Assembly (NCBI GenBank): GCA_003988855.1 | Contig: QYAI01000091.1 | Location: 129,343-193,342, forward strand | Reading direction: 5' to 3' | DNA: 64,000 nucleotides | Origin: Arachnopeziza araneosa | Taxonomy: Eukaryota > Ascomycota > Leotiomycetes > Helotiales > Arachnopezizaceae | In this document: positions 13,004-22,971 of the stretch, piece after piece | Position numbering within the stretch: position 1 is the stretch's first letter | How the letters are laid out: every line of letters starts with the position of its first letter | Made by a program: the position numbers and the translations under genes | Notes under the pieces: generated by a model | The model's database searches: none | What the model was told of the DNA's origin: nothing | Seen by the model: only the letters and a program-made list of their open reading frames with translations

Positions 13004-13069
13004 AAAAAAAATAATAGTATACTAAGTGCAACTTTATATTGCTAAGTTACGTAAGTTAAGTTAATTACA

Positions 13070-13113
13070 TAACGTCTCTCTCTGCGTAACGAGACGCACC
13101 GTGTAGCGAGACG
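13070..13113 (+). repeat. left TIR of element 1
   Basis: It reads TAACGTCTCTCTCTGCGTAA, then CGAGACGCACC and a second CGAGACG. The inner CGAGACG motif is thus repeated, a possible transposase-binding arrangement. It matches 16168-16210 in reverse complement. Confidence 0.75.
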
Positions 13114-13709
13114 AATTTATAGTTTTAGAATTATAAATTTTTTTCTTAGTAAGTCTATAAAGTTATTATTAAAATAATACTTTCTTTAACTATTTCTTCC
13201 TAAAGAAACTACTTAGTAATAAGAAAAAGAGTATAGTTAATAATACTATCGATCCTTTTAATTACGCCGCCGATCGCCGCTTTTACTGACCCCCCTTGTT
13301 TAATTGCGACTATTGAGGTCTTTTTAAAATTCGGAGTACTCGAGGAAAGGTCCTATTACGAGATAATATGGCTCCAAATTTTAAAGACACTCAGAGAGAA
13401 AAAGAATACAGTCCGAAAGTTACGCCGATGCAATGAGGGGTCCACATGTTTCAATGCTTAGTAATACAACATTAGCCGAGATAAAGTTTACTGTGTTCAC
13501 GCCCGGGCTCGCTATATTTCATTTAACCACCATGCTCATGCTTAGTCACGTGCGTAGTGCCAACGGTCACGCGTGTGGCTTGAGAGCAGTTTTCTCGAAC
13601 ATTCTATCGGCTGGTGGCAGCACGCTCGCTGGTGCCTGGGCGCGGAGCGCACCGTCTCCCGTCTCTTCGACATTACCATCGCGACAGTAGGATAATATAG
13701 ACAGAGCCC

Positions 13710-13793
13710 GTCAAGTACCTCCCAGGTCAGCAAGCCTCCTCGCGAATAGCCAGAGCCCTTAGCGACCTCCACCGCCGTTACGGGAACACCTAG
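13710..13793 (+). pseudogene. helix-turn-helix relic of a transposase N-terminus
   Basis: One plus-strand frame reads VKYLPGQQASSRIARALSDL and then HRRYGNT followed by a stop. The pattern is that of the DNA-binding helix-turn-helix near the start of pogo/Fot1-type transposases (ASRxxxVxxxTLHRRxxG). The stop lies 4 bp before the HET-gene start. It occupies the place where the element 2 transposase reads ASYRALADHGNVPRFTLYHR. The assignment rests on this short match only. Confidence 0.45.
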
Positions 13794-13797
13794 TAAA

Positions 13798-15306
13798 ATG
13801 CAGCGAGACGTGGACTTCACCTTTAATGATATTAAAGAATCCGAAGGCTTCGGTTCTGGACCTGGCGTACAAGAGCGATACCTTTCGTCAAAAGTCTACT
13901 CTGATCTACGATTCCTGGAAATAATGCAGCTTGGCGAGAGCGCCAACTTGGAAGATGGAGTCATTTGCACGCTTACAGAGAGAGGATCTCACCCAGGCGA
14001 GCTTAGATACGTCGCGGTCTCGTACTGCTGGGATTCATTTAGCCAAACCAACGATGGTCGTGCTACTTCTAGAGTCCAAGTCAGCGATCGAGGTACTCTG
14101 AGACCTCCTCGGTGCCCATCCTACGTCCTGTGCAGAGCAGTTCATTTTGCCCGTTCGAAAAAGTTGTCCCTAATATGGATTGACCAGGAATGTGTGGATC
14201 AAGAAGATCCTCTGGATGTGCAAAATCATCTACAATGCAATCACCTCATCTTTCAACAAGCTATTACAATCGGACTTCTGACCTTCGAACTCAATTCTTG
14301 GTCACAGCTACTAGCTCTGCTCTATATACGAGAGCTCGACTTCGAAGATCTCGAGCCATCTGACACATCTCAAAACTTCGACGACATGCTTCAGGACCTG
14401 GAGAGTGTCAAGTACACGACACGCATGTTGAGGGCCATCTACAAAGACCGTTGGTTCACAAGAACTTGGGTTCTGCAAGAGCGACAATCTGCCGCAGAGA
14501 ATCTGTATTTACTTTTCCCAATATGCGAAGCGCTTCAAGGGGAGATTGGATCTCGACAGCATGATCTAGCAGTCCGGAATAGCAGCATTGGATCAGTCGC
14601 AATGGCCTGGTATATGTACCTTGGGGAACAACAGTCGGAAACGATGCGCCAAGCTCTAGAATCGCTTCATAATGTTGCACAAGTAGTCAGCACCAGATAT
14701 CATGTTAATATTCCATTAAAGACACTTGTCGACTTCTACCGGTCTGGAGTTCCACCCCCAGAGGCGAGCCGTCCCAATGACGGCTATAACTTTCGGATGT
14801 ATTTCAAAGACATGGAAAAATGCGACAATCGCGTGGTTTCAGACCGAGTCGCGATCCTTTCGAATCTAGCCGACTTCAAACGGACATTAGATACGACAAA
14901 TTTCAAGAGCTACAGCGTCTCTATTCTTACTCTTCTCTGGGCCAATGAAGCTATTCCGTACGTGCTCATTCAACGACCGAGTCATGGCCGAAGAAAAGTT
15001 TCACCTGCGATTATTGACGTGTTCGATTTGGATAAAGGGATGCAAGATATTCCGATTCCCCCAGGTTCAGATATAAGGAACGTTGCAGTAGCTTCGATCA
15101 TTCCAATGCGCTCGACGCTATGCGATCTCTTCGACGGTATCGTCGGCAAGGAAAACTGTGAAAGTGCAGAACTAGATGACTCTTATGGTCAAGCCATTAT
15201 ACAGTATGGCGTCTCGGCAGGGCAACTCGAAGATAATTCCGAATTCATTGCATTTTTTGGACACTACCGCTGGCGTCCTAGTTTCATTAAGCAATTTTTT
15301 GGTTAA
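13798..15306 (+). CDS. HET-domain (heterokaryon incompatibility) protein
   Basis: A single uninterrupted exon encodes 502 residues. The HET-domain blocks are present in order: YVAVSYCW (71-78), IWIDQECVDQED (126-137) and RWFTRTWVLQE (218-228). The C-terminal half contains DRVAILSNLADF, a stretch often seen after the HET domain. HET proteins act in non-self recognition and can trigger cell death after fusion of unlike hyphae; some have related roles in defence. The middle of the domain is slightly shorter than usual, but no block is missing. The gene sits inside TIR element 1, starts 4 bp after a transposase relic, and has no nonsense mutations, in contrast to the RIP-like DNA outside. The CpG content and codon use look normal. 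The partner or trigger is unknown. Confidence 0.85.
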   Translation: MQRDVDFTFNDIKESEGFGSGPGVQERYLSSKVYSDLRFLEIMQLGESANLEDGVICTLTERGSHPGELRYVAVSYCWDSFSQTNDGRATSRVQVSDRGTLRPPRCPSYVLCRAVHFARSKKLSLIWIDQECVDQEDPLDVQNHLQCNHLIFQQAITIGLLTFELNSWSQLLALLYIRELDFEDLEPSDTSQNFDDMLQDLESVKYTTRMLRAIYKDRWFTRTWVLQERQSAAENLYLLFPICEALQGEIGSRQHDLAVRNSSIGSVAMAWYMYLGEQQSETMRQALESLHNVAQVVSTRYHVNIPLKTLVDFYRSGVPPPEASRPNDGYNFRMYFKDMEKCDNRVVSDRVAILSNLADFKRTLDTTNFKSYSVSILTLLWANEAIPYVLIQRPSHGRRKVSPAIIDVFDLDKGMQDIPIPPGSDIRNVAVASIIPMRSTLCDLFDGIVGKENCESAELDDSYGQAIIQYGVSAGQLEDNSEFIAFFGHYRWRPSFIKQFFG

Positions 15307-16167
15307 GAAGGTGACGAATGGTGGGGACAATGGTCATAGAACTACTGCGGAAGATAGATACAATCAAATGTAAAGTGGAGGAAAGCTCGTACTGTATTGA
15401 CTGAAGAGAGGAAGCTATTCTGAGGCGGAAAGCTGTATATCTAGGTGCTAGTGTGAAACACCAGCAGAATCAGACCTCTATAGTCAGGTGATTATCATCT
15501 GTCAGGAGGGCCCTCTAAATGGACTGGAGTTGAGAACCGTATTCGGGGATCCTGCTGGTATCATTAGAATTAGGTCGTTAAAATGCCACCTTTGCTGCTT
15601 TTGTCCAGTAAATAAGGAAGCATGCTTCTAGCAGACGACCAGCTGTTAAAATCCTGTGTTATTTAGTCGCCAGAAATATCTTCTTCGCAAAGCCGATGAT
15701 TTGCAATGATACCTACTCTTATACCCGGTTTGACAATTTTGTGGTAATCAGAGATTTTACCGAGATTTACTATAGCTACGGCGCAATTTGATCAGGCCCC
15801 TTAATCGCTTAATTGGGAGGTACTGACCCATGTGGCGATTTTACAGGACACAGTACTTACTGATCGCCACAAGGCTGATCATGATTTTCCAGCATTGTGC
15901 TGAAGCTCGTAACCCTAAATCAAACTATTTCAAGAGTTTAAAAGGCGCAAAGAGCTTGTGGGGGTACTGTAGTTCAGAGGTCCTACTTTACTCCGAACTA
16001 ACACCCTCTGCAATTTGGCGCGACGGCGACGACGCGATCATAATTTTAAAGCAGCCAGAGTTCAGACTGTTCAGGAAAGGTCACACAATATAAATAATAC
16101 AAATACACGGGAATTTTTGACGGATTCAGAAATTTAGAATTGTTTGAATTCAAAGTACCGATAGTTT
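15307..16167. other. non-coding right arm of element 1
   Basis: I see no gene. From about 15745 the sequence is collinear with 28165-28587 of element 2, with shared motifs TTACCGAG, CCCATGTGGCGAT and GACGACGCGAT at similar spacing. The short frames here (15830-16093) are not conserved in the other copy. Confidence 0.55.
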
Positions 16168-16210
16168 GTCTCGCCACACAGTGCGTCTCGCTACGCAAGG
16201 ACAGACGTTA
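16168..16210 (-). repeat. right TIR of element 1
   Basis: This is the reverse complement of the left TIR type: GTCTCG, GTGCGTCTCG, then ACAGACGTTA at the outer end. It differs from the left copy mainly by transitions. Confidence 0.75.
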
Positions 16211-16791
16211 CTCAACTAAAAACTTGCGTAACTTAGAAGATTGGAAAAAAGCTAATTTTCAGGGAGTTATCTACCCAAATAAGATATACGGAGTTGCTAA
16301 GATTCGAAATTACCGTCATATGATTCCCAATCCTACTACTAACTAGCATCGTCTCTGAAGTAGATTTTTCTGCATAAATATCGAGACTACACATAGCATT
16401 ATCATAATCGAGCAACAAAGATTAATAATACTGATTTCTTACAATTTTCCCGTTTAATACTAATGCTAAACTTTAACTGCTCAGCTTGGCTAAAAAGAAC
16501 CTAAAGAAAAGTTGTTGTGCAGATGAAGCACAAGATACAAACAGCAGTACCTACGCTAATAAAGACTGTCTCTAGAGGCAAACCTCAGAATACACGAGTT
16601 GACTCTTTCCAGAACATATAATGAAGACTAATAATCAAAATTACAGTTGAAATCATCCTAAGTATAGAAGGGCCGTAAATGGTCCCAGGAGACAGAATTT
16701 TGAGTTCTTTATTAAGAGATTCAAGCAAGTTTAATTACAAACTGCTTAAGAAGGGTAACATGCTGACAAGAAGATTCGAGATATTGAGAGG
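16211..16791. other. spacer between the two TIR elements
   Basis: 581 bp of moderately AT-rich DNA without a supported gene; the open frame at 16233-16418 (minus) looks accidental. No duplication longer than TA is visible at the element borders. Confidence 0.4.
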
Positions 16792-16834
16792 TAACGTACG
16801 TCCCTATGTGCCGAGACGCACCTTGTAACGAGAC
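16792..16834 (+). repeat. left TIR of element 2
   Basis: It begins TAACGTACGTCCCTATGTGC and continues with CGAGACGCACC and CGAGACG, matching the element 1 left TIR and the reverse complement of 28588-28630. Confidence 0.75.
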
Positions 16835-17349
16835 GAATTTATAGTTTTCGATTTATAATTTTTTTCCTGGTAAGCCTATGAAATTGTTATTTAAATATTT
16901 CTTTTCTATAGTTATTTTTCCTCAGGACCGCTACTGTAGTATAAATAAAAGATTGTGGTTGATTATACTGTCGATCGTTTTGTTACCGTCACCGATTGCC
17001 GCTTCTGCCATCACCTCCTGTTTCACCGAGACCACTAAAGTTTTTTTGATATTCGGAACATATAAAGAGCAATCTAGTACCAAGGTATTATACCTTCAAC
17101 ATTTGAAGGCGATCAGATAGGAAAATGATGCAATCCAGGGGTTACACTGGTGTGCCAAGAGCGATCTTAAGTTTCAGAGCTTATTCACGTGATTTAGCCG
17201 AGGTAAGAATTACTATAGTCACGCAAGGTGCCTCTCGATGTATGTCTCGTGTGTGGCGCAGGGGCCATGATTTCTAGAACATTCTACGGCAGATGGCGCA
17301 CTAGGCACTAGATCGCCCGGCACTTGTCTCTATCTGAAGCATATCACTA

Positions 17350-19176
17350 TCACGACGGCGAGACGATATAGACAGAGCTAGTCGTGCTCTGGCACGAGGC
17401 GTGCCTTCTGGCGTGCCTGCATCATACCGTGCTCTTGCAGATCATGGCAACGTTCCCCGCTTCACGCTCTATCATCGTGCTCGCGGACGACTCTCGATAG
17501 AAGACAAGGCGCGAGGCCAACAGTATCTCTACTTATATGAAGAAGATATTGTCGTTAAGTATTTGCTACAAATGTCCGATCTAGAACATCTAGTAAGAAT
17601 GAAGTTTATTTCTTCACTAGCCTTTAGAGTTACCTGCTATCGGCCTGGCACCGAACGACCTTTAAAACCTTCTAGTCAGAACTAGGCAAAAGCTCTAGAA
17701 AAACGCTATCCAGAACTTATAGCACGAAGAGTTAAAGCATTAGACTAGGATCGTCACGAGAAGAACATTTACGAGAAGACTATACACTAGTTTAAGGTGA
17801 TGAAGAATGTATTACAGGATCCGGCCGTCCTAGTCAAGAATGTGTATAACATAGACGAGACTAGAGTAATGCTCTCTATGCTAGGCTCTGTTAAAGTTCT
17901 TATAAGTAAGCACGACATGCGAGACTATAGAAGTGCACGAGTTAAGCGCACGACTGTGACTGCGATCGAATGTATAAGTAGTGATAGTAGGTACCTAAAT
18001 TCTATGATTATCTAGCTAGCGAGTACCTATCGAAGCAACTAGACTACGTTTTCTACGCCTGGCTAGCAGTTTGCGTTCTCTGACTCTGGATACACGGACT
18101 CTAAGATCAGCTTAGAGTGGCTGAAGCGTATATTCGATCCTGAAACCAAAGAACAAGCTAATGGGAAACCACGCATCTTAATCTGTGACGGCTTTGGAAC
18201 ACACGAGACCCTCGAGATCCTAGAGTTCTGTTTCGAGAACAATATTCTTTTATGTCGTCTTCCCTCACATACCTCCCACAAGCTCTAGCCTTGTGACGTC
18301 TCGGTGTTTGCTCCACTCAAGGCAGCTTATCGTGATCAGGTTGATCGACTCGAGCAAGGAGGTGTCAATACGATCGGCAAGGAGCACTTCACGTCTCTGT
18401 ATAGCCCTGCGAGGAAAAGAGCGTTCACGTCAAAAAATATCAAGGCCGGCTTCGCCGCAAGTGGTTTGTTTCCATTCAATCCAGATAGGGTGCTCAGAAG
18501 TATGCCCGCCTCGGTAGCTGTACCGGCTATTCCAACAGCCGACGAGGTGAGGGTAGGGCCTTGTCCGCAAGAGGCAGAACCGCAAACGCCTGTAACGCCA
18601 GTGTCAGCTGAGGCTTTTGTGTCGCTGCAGAATCTAATTATTCAACGGGACGCATGTGCGCTTGATGAAACAAGTAAACAGAACTTAGCGAGGCACTTAC
18701 AGATTTGTGCTAAAGCTTTCCAAAAATCCTCTGCCATGAGCGTGCTGCAGGAGGACCGTATCAAATTCCTAACCACGATTAACAACGAAGCTAAGGTTCG
18801 ACGATCGACGAGGTCGTTGGTGCTAGGAAAGGCGAAGGTTATGAGCTATGAAGACCTCGAGGCAGCACGAGCGAAGCGTCTCGCAAAGGAGTCGACTGAA
18901 GCAGCCAAAGGCAAGGGAAAACGCGGTCGAAAGAGCAAGAACAGTCTGCCGGACAGTCTGCCGGAGCAAGAGGATAATATTGCAGAGATAGCGAGGCGTG
19001 GGCGAAAGCGCAAGAGCGCAGAACCTGAGTTGCCAGAGCCAGCGAGCAAGATAGTGCGAACGGGCAACGTCCCTAAGCCAGCGAGTGCCTTGGTGATACA
19101 GGCGAGCAGAACGCAGAATAATGAAGATGAGATTGTGCCGGAACCGTGGAGAGCTCCAGTGGCGCGGATGTATTAA
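17350..19176 (+). pseudogene. Fot1/pogo-type DDE transposase, RIP-damaged
   Basis: The translation follows the fungal Fot1/pogo transposase along its length: a helix-turn-helix (NVPRFTLYHRARGR), the VYNIDETRVMLSMLGSVKVL block with the first catalytic Asp, LICDGFGTHETLEILEF with the second, LLCRLPSHTSHKL-PCDV, and the NIKAGFAASGLFPFNPDRVL block, then a Lys/Arg-rich tail. At least eight in-frame TAG stops interrupt it (first at 17683-17685). Nearly all replace Trp of the family consensus (TGG to TAG) and one replaces Gln before PCDV (CAG to TAG). These are exactly the changes expected from C-to-T mutation on either strand. The last 290 codons (18304-19176) are open. It cannot make an active enzyme as it stands. 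Confidence 0.85.
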
Positions 19177-19521
19177 GTGAATAGGAGACTGCCGTGCAAC
19201 GCTATTATAATCTCGTTACACTAATCTTCGTTAGAGGACATCTTGGGCTGGATTCGAGACTTGTTGCTACACAGTTAATATTAATACCCGTTAGTTCTTA
19301 TATAGTTGGTTGTACCTTTACGGTAAAGGGCGAAATGGGTGTCGTGAGTTTTAGAGATAACATTTTTAAGCAGGATCCAGTTCTGGAGTGTTGTGGCGGT
19401 GCACCCGTACACGCTTGTACCTACATGCCACCCCACCTTACCTGTCATCATCATCGCGGTCGATTCTTCCTCCCTTACCACCGCGAGAGGTCAGTCAGCC
19501 TCTTCCGTGTCGGCCATAACC

Positions 19522-20175
19522 ATGGCTCCCCAACTGGATTCTGCAACGCATATTTTGATTGAAGTTTTACTAAAACAGCAATTTGAGAACAAGCTCATAG
19601 CCTCTAAGGCCTCCTGCAGTATGCGAGCCGTCCAGAGAATCCGTCTAAAGAGACAGCAGTTCGAAATGCCTGCCCCAAGAACGAACCGCGTCGGCCGTCG
19701 TAGCTGCATTACATCGCCCATGCAGAGAGCCCTCTCTGAGAAACTGACCGAACAGCCCTACCTCTATCGAAGCGAGATAGCAGACTTCTTCTATCGTAGG
19801 TTTCATAAAAGGATATCAGAAAGATCGATCGGTCGGATACTACCGAAGAATGGGTTAGACAAGAACAACGATCCATCGTATTGCAAAACAGCGGGATGCT
19901 GATCTTCGGGATCACTATTTACACACTTCGTTGATGAGTCTGGCTGTGATAGAAGGGCTGGATACAGGCGTTGGGAATAGTCTCCAAAATGATCCTCTCT
20001 AGTCAAGGTCACAAAGTTCACTCGCGGAAAGAGATAGCATATACTTCCAGCCTACGCGCAAGATGAGATCGTACTAAGGCGAGTATACCAAGGATCAACT
20101 GACACTGATGTGTTTGAAGATTTCATCGCCCAGCTACTGCTAGGTACCGGAAGCCAAAATCTGTAAATCTGATAC
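19522..20175 (+). pseudogene. Tc1/mariner-type transposase fragment
   Basis: The frame from ATG 19522 gives a double helix-turn-helix N-terminus (KASCSMRAVQRIRLKR, then YLYRSEIADFFYRRFHKRIS and RSIGRIL). After a frame change near 19880 come RDADLRDHY and FVDESGCDRRAGYRRW, which includes the first catalytic Asp, then a stop in place of Trp. Further on are VKVTKF, AYAQDEIVLRRVYQGSTDTD and VFEDFIAQLL. The later part, including the remaining catalytic residues, is missing. This is a different transposon family from the adjacent pogo relic and was probably nested into it. Confidence 0.7.
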
Positions 20176-20534
20176 AGTCATCGCATGTGCATGATATCTT
20201 CTTGGCAAAACGGGGCATGCCTCACCTAGCGGGCCTGCGGCCTGGACTATATGGAATGGCTGGATACTCTGTCAAGATTAACAGCAAGATTAACGACAAT
20301 AGAACTGATTTTTCCTTCAGTGATATCCTGCTATGTAAATCCATACTTTACAGTGCTAAGTTGGTCGATGCGACTGGTTGAAATCTTGCCAAGCTGCCTA
20401 AGTTCCAACACATGTGAGCTGCGGCTTCAGTCACGTGATACAAAGCGCACAATCCAAAGTAAAATATTTCCGCAAAACCGATATCAGCATAGGACAACCT
20501 ACTCCGTATCTGCTTGTATCCTCGAGTGATAGCC

Positions 20535-21155
20535 ATGGAGGCCATCATCGAAAAAGTTACAGCCTATGTCTCGAATTATATGGCTCATTACGATGCCTCG
20601 CACGATTATCATCACATCCAGCGAGTATTGCGGACCGCGCAGACTATCGAAGCTCGAGAACAAACCCTCAACCCGACTACCAGATACCGAAGCGACATCA
20701 TCGCCCTCGCCAGCCTTTTGCATGATGTCGGAGATAAAAAATATCTGAAGCCAGGTCAGGACGGGACAATCATGGTGGAAGAGGTTCTTGTTGGCTGCGG
20801 AGCAGATGCGGCTCTGGCCAAGGAGGTGCAGATTATTGTCAACCATGTCTCGTACTCGGGTGAAGTCAAAGATGCAGCCAGGGTCCAGAGATGTCTGTCT
20901 CAGTATCCAGAGCTCGGTGTAGTTCAGGATGCCGATCGGCTGGATGCTATCGGTGCTGTCGGGATCGGGAGGTGCTTTGCATACACAGCAGCTGTGGGAG
21001 GAGGTACATTGGAAGTGGCCATCGCCCATTTTCAAGAGAAGCTAGAGAAGCTCGAAGGGATGATGAAGACTCAGTCGGGTAGAGAGATGGCTGTACTTCG
21101 AACACGAAGAATAAAGGAATTTAGGGTTTGGTGGACAGAGGAAACGACAAATTGA
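20535..21155 (+). CDS. HD-domain metal-dependent phosphohydrolase
   Basis: A single exon encodes 206 residues. The metal site of the HD superfamily is visible: H26/H27 (DYHHIQR), H63-D64 (LLHDVGDKKY) and D132/D134 (QDADRLDAIGAVGIGR). Length and motif order match the small YedJ/YpgQ-like HD proteins, presumed soluble phosphohydrolases whose substrate is uncertain (nucleotides or other phosphate esters). I chose ATG 20535 because the in-frame upstream codons contain no better start. It is convergent with the aldo/keto reductase at 21537-22409 and lies 360 bp beyond the Tc1 relic. The reading frame is intact, which argues for selection or recent acquisition. Confidence 0.85.
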   Translation: MEAIIEKVTAYVSNYMAHYDASHDYHHIQRVLRTAQTIEAREQTLNPTTRYRSDIIALASLLHDVGDKKYLKPGQDGTIMVEEVLVGCGADAALAKEVQIIVNHVSYSGEVKDAARVQRCLSQYPELGVVQDADRLDAIGAVGIGRCFAYTAAVGGGTLEVAIAHFQEKLEKLEGMMKTQSGREMAVLRTRRIKEFRVWWTEETTN

Positions 21156-21536
21156 GCGGCTGTCTCTGATCCGGAATTGCGGGGACTACTTTCGGCAGAC
21201 GCATCAAAGATAGCAATAGAAGTACACAATGGGGCTATACGTAATGAGCAATGCATGTGCTTCTCGAATATTGCATCTAAGTTCGTATCACCTAGGGAAA
21301 AAATACTACAAAATATATACCGTGAAGACCGCGAACTCTCCGCTGGCCAAATTGTCGTGATAGCCACTAAGAGATAGTCTGAGAACGAGCTCTTACAACC
21401 ACAGACCGATTCCAGGAGCTTAGATACTATACAACGTCTCCTGGAAAAAGGCAACTGTAATTCCCCTTCTCTAGCGCTTGGCGATCAGTCGCCTCACTTC
21501 AGCCTTGTTAGTATCTATCGAGTTGCTGTCCTTTGT
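21156..21536. other. intergenic, convergent 3' ends
   Basis: Between the HD gene and the convergent reductase gene; probably the two 3' untranslated regions. I see no gene here. Confidence 0.4.
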
Positions 21537-22409
21537 CTAGAAGCACTCACATATGGCCCCGTCATCATTCTCGTTCCAGGAATCCAATAGTTCAATATCT
21601 TCCGATCGAATAGCGAAGTCATTGACATCCAGGTTTTCTCTAAGATGTGTGGCATTGCTCGAAGACAGAATAGGCGTCCAGCCTTTCTGCAAACTGTACC
21701 GAGTGAGTACTTGCTGAGTACTTTTCGCGTACTGAGCCGCTAGCTGGCAGAGGTTAGGATCCGCTGCTTTCTGATTCCGAACAAGAGGGCAGAATGCTTG
21801 AAGATGGATGCGTTGGGATGCGCAGAATTCCTCGATATCTCGTTGCTGGCACCAGGGGTGAAGCTTGCATGAGAACAAGTATCAGCCTTATTGCCTTGTG
21901 GTATGAGACAAATCAGAGCGCACCTCGATCTGGTTAACTTTGGGAGGATATATGGTCGCGTATTCCTTCATCTCCAATATGTGTTGTACTCCATAATTGC
22001 TGACGCCGATGTCTTTCACTAATCCTTCTCTGACAAGCTGCTCCAATGCCAGCCACGTTGCACTCCTGGCAACCGCGTCGTTGCCGGGCGAGTGTATTAG
22101 GAAGAGATCAACATACGACAACCCTAATCTATGGATAGAATTAAGTGCAGAATCGTAGGCTTCTTCTATACTCCTAGGATTCTCAAAATCGCGCGAGATT
22201 TTGGTAGTGACAAAAATCTCACTGCGAGAAATTCGGGACTGCGCGAGAGCCTTGCCTACTTCCTCTTCATTCCCGTAAGATTGTGCTGTATCAATAATTC
22301 GGTATCCAGCTTCCAGTGCAGTAGTGACAATGTCGATGCAGTCACGTCCATGAAGTTTGTCCACCCCTAGTGCAATGAAACCGATCGTTTTGCTACTGGT
22401 GGAACTCAT
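21537..22409 (-). CDS. aldo/keto reductase (two exons)
   Basis: Exons 22409-21924 and 21863-21537 join in frame across a 60-bp intron (GTGCGC...CAAG), restoring the family motif NQIELHPWCQQRD. The protein has 270 residues, the usual length for a single (beta/alpha)8 barrel of the AKR superfamily. The catalytic tetrad is visible as D40 (IIDTAQSYGNE), Y45, K70 (VTTKIS) and H106 (LIHSPG). Such enzymes reduce aldehydes or ketones with NADPH in the cytosol. The N-terminal strand before residue 12 is a little short relative to many homologues. It shares a 562-bp divergent promoter region with the GMC oxidoreductase, so the two are probably co-regulated. Confidence 0.85.
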
Positions 22410-22971
22410 CCCTGATAGACCAGGTCACAATGATGCCATTGACTTGGAAGTTTACGTTCGGATGTGGAAGAAGTGAGTGGTTACACCATATATCATACCG
22501 CTCTGCCCGTGCAGCCAGTGCTCCAGCTATTTGCAATTATGTTATGATATGGGGTGATATCAAAACTAGACGATCTTCCACTTCGACCCCCACTCCAATA
22601 ATGCTGAAAGATGCACCCAATCAGATTGAGCAGGCGGCTATCTACGACCAATCGTGCATACACTGAAAGATGCACCTGGTCAGCTGCCTAGAACGTTATC
22701 ACCAGCCATTAGAGGCGTGGGATGTGCGGTAACACAAGAAGTGCAATCCAGGGTTCGGGCGTCCATGGCCTTAGAACCTGATCGGATCGGCGGCTGTTAA
22801 CTACATAGGGGTGGGCAAGATCGGGTCGGAGGCGCAAGCAGATAAATAGCATGGCCAGGACAGAGCCTCGACTGGAGCTCGGTTTGGCCAAAAAGGTAGC
22901 CTCTTGACCTTGAAGCTAAGCTAACGATATCAGCCTTTATATCAGAGTCAGCAGCTGATGAAGTCGGTGAA
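22410..22971. promoter_or_regulatory. divergent promoter region with a direct repeat
   Basis: This region lies between the start codons of the reductase (minus) and the GMC enzyme (plus). A perfect 14-bp direct repeat CTGAAAGATGCACC occurs at 22604-22617 and 22663-22676 (59 bp apart), each followed by a nearby TCAG. It could be a pair of regulator sites or the trace of a local duplication. Confidence 0.4.

Larger units (their letters stand above)
6492..13069. repeat. AT-rich, RIP-like gene-free tract
   Basis: About 6.5 kb are strongly AT-rich with almost no CC, GG or CG dinucleotides, many TA steps, and stops in all frames. I find no recognisable coding sequence. The few open frames (for example 6709-7029 and 9186-9386) have random composition. 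The tract probably represents ancient transposons degraded by C-to-T mutation (repeat-induced point mutation, RIP). Two clean insertions (8547-8752 and 11588-11752) stand out by their normal base composition. Confidence 0.7.
13070..16210. mobile_element. element 1: TIR-bounded element carrying a HET gene
   Basis: This 3,141-bp segment is bounded by inverted repeats of about 43 bp (13070-13113 and 16168-16210), both starting TAACGT outside-in. The outermost TA on each side is consistent with the TA target duplication of Tc1/mariner/pogo elements. Its left arm (13070 to about 13715) and right arm (about 15750-16210) match the arms of element 2 in the same order and at nearly the same distances. 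For example, the CCCATGTGGCGAT motif lies 371 bp from the right end here and 375 bp in element 2. The interior is different: an intact HET-domain gene. A relic of a helix-turn-helix lies just before that gene. No complete transposase is present, so the element must be non-autonomous. Confidence 0.7.
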
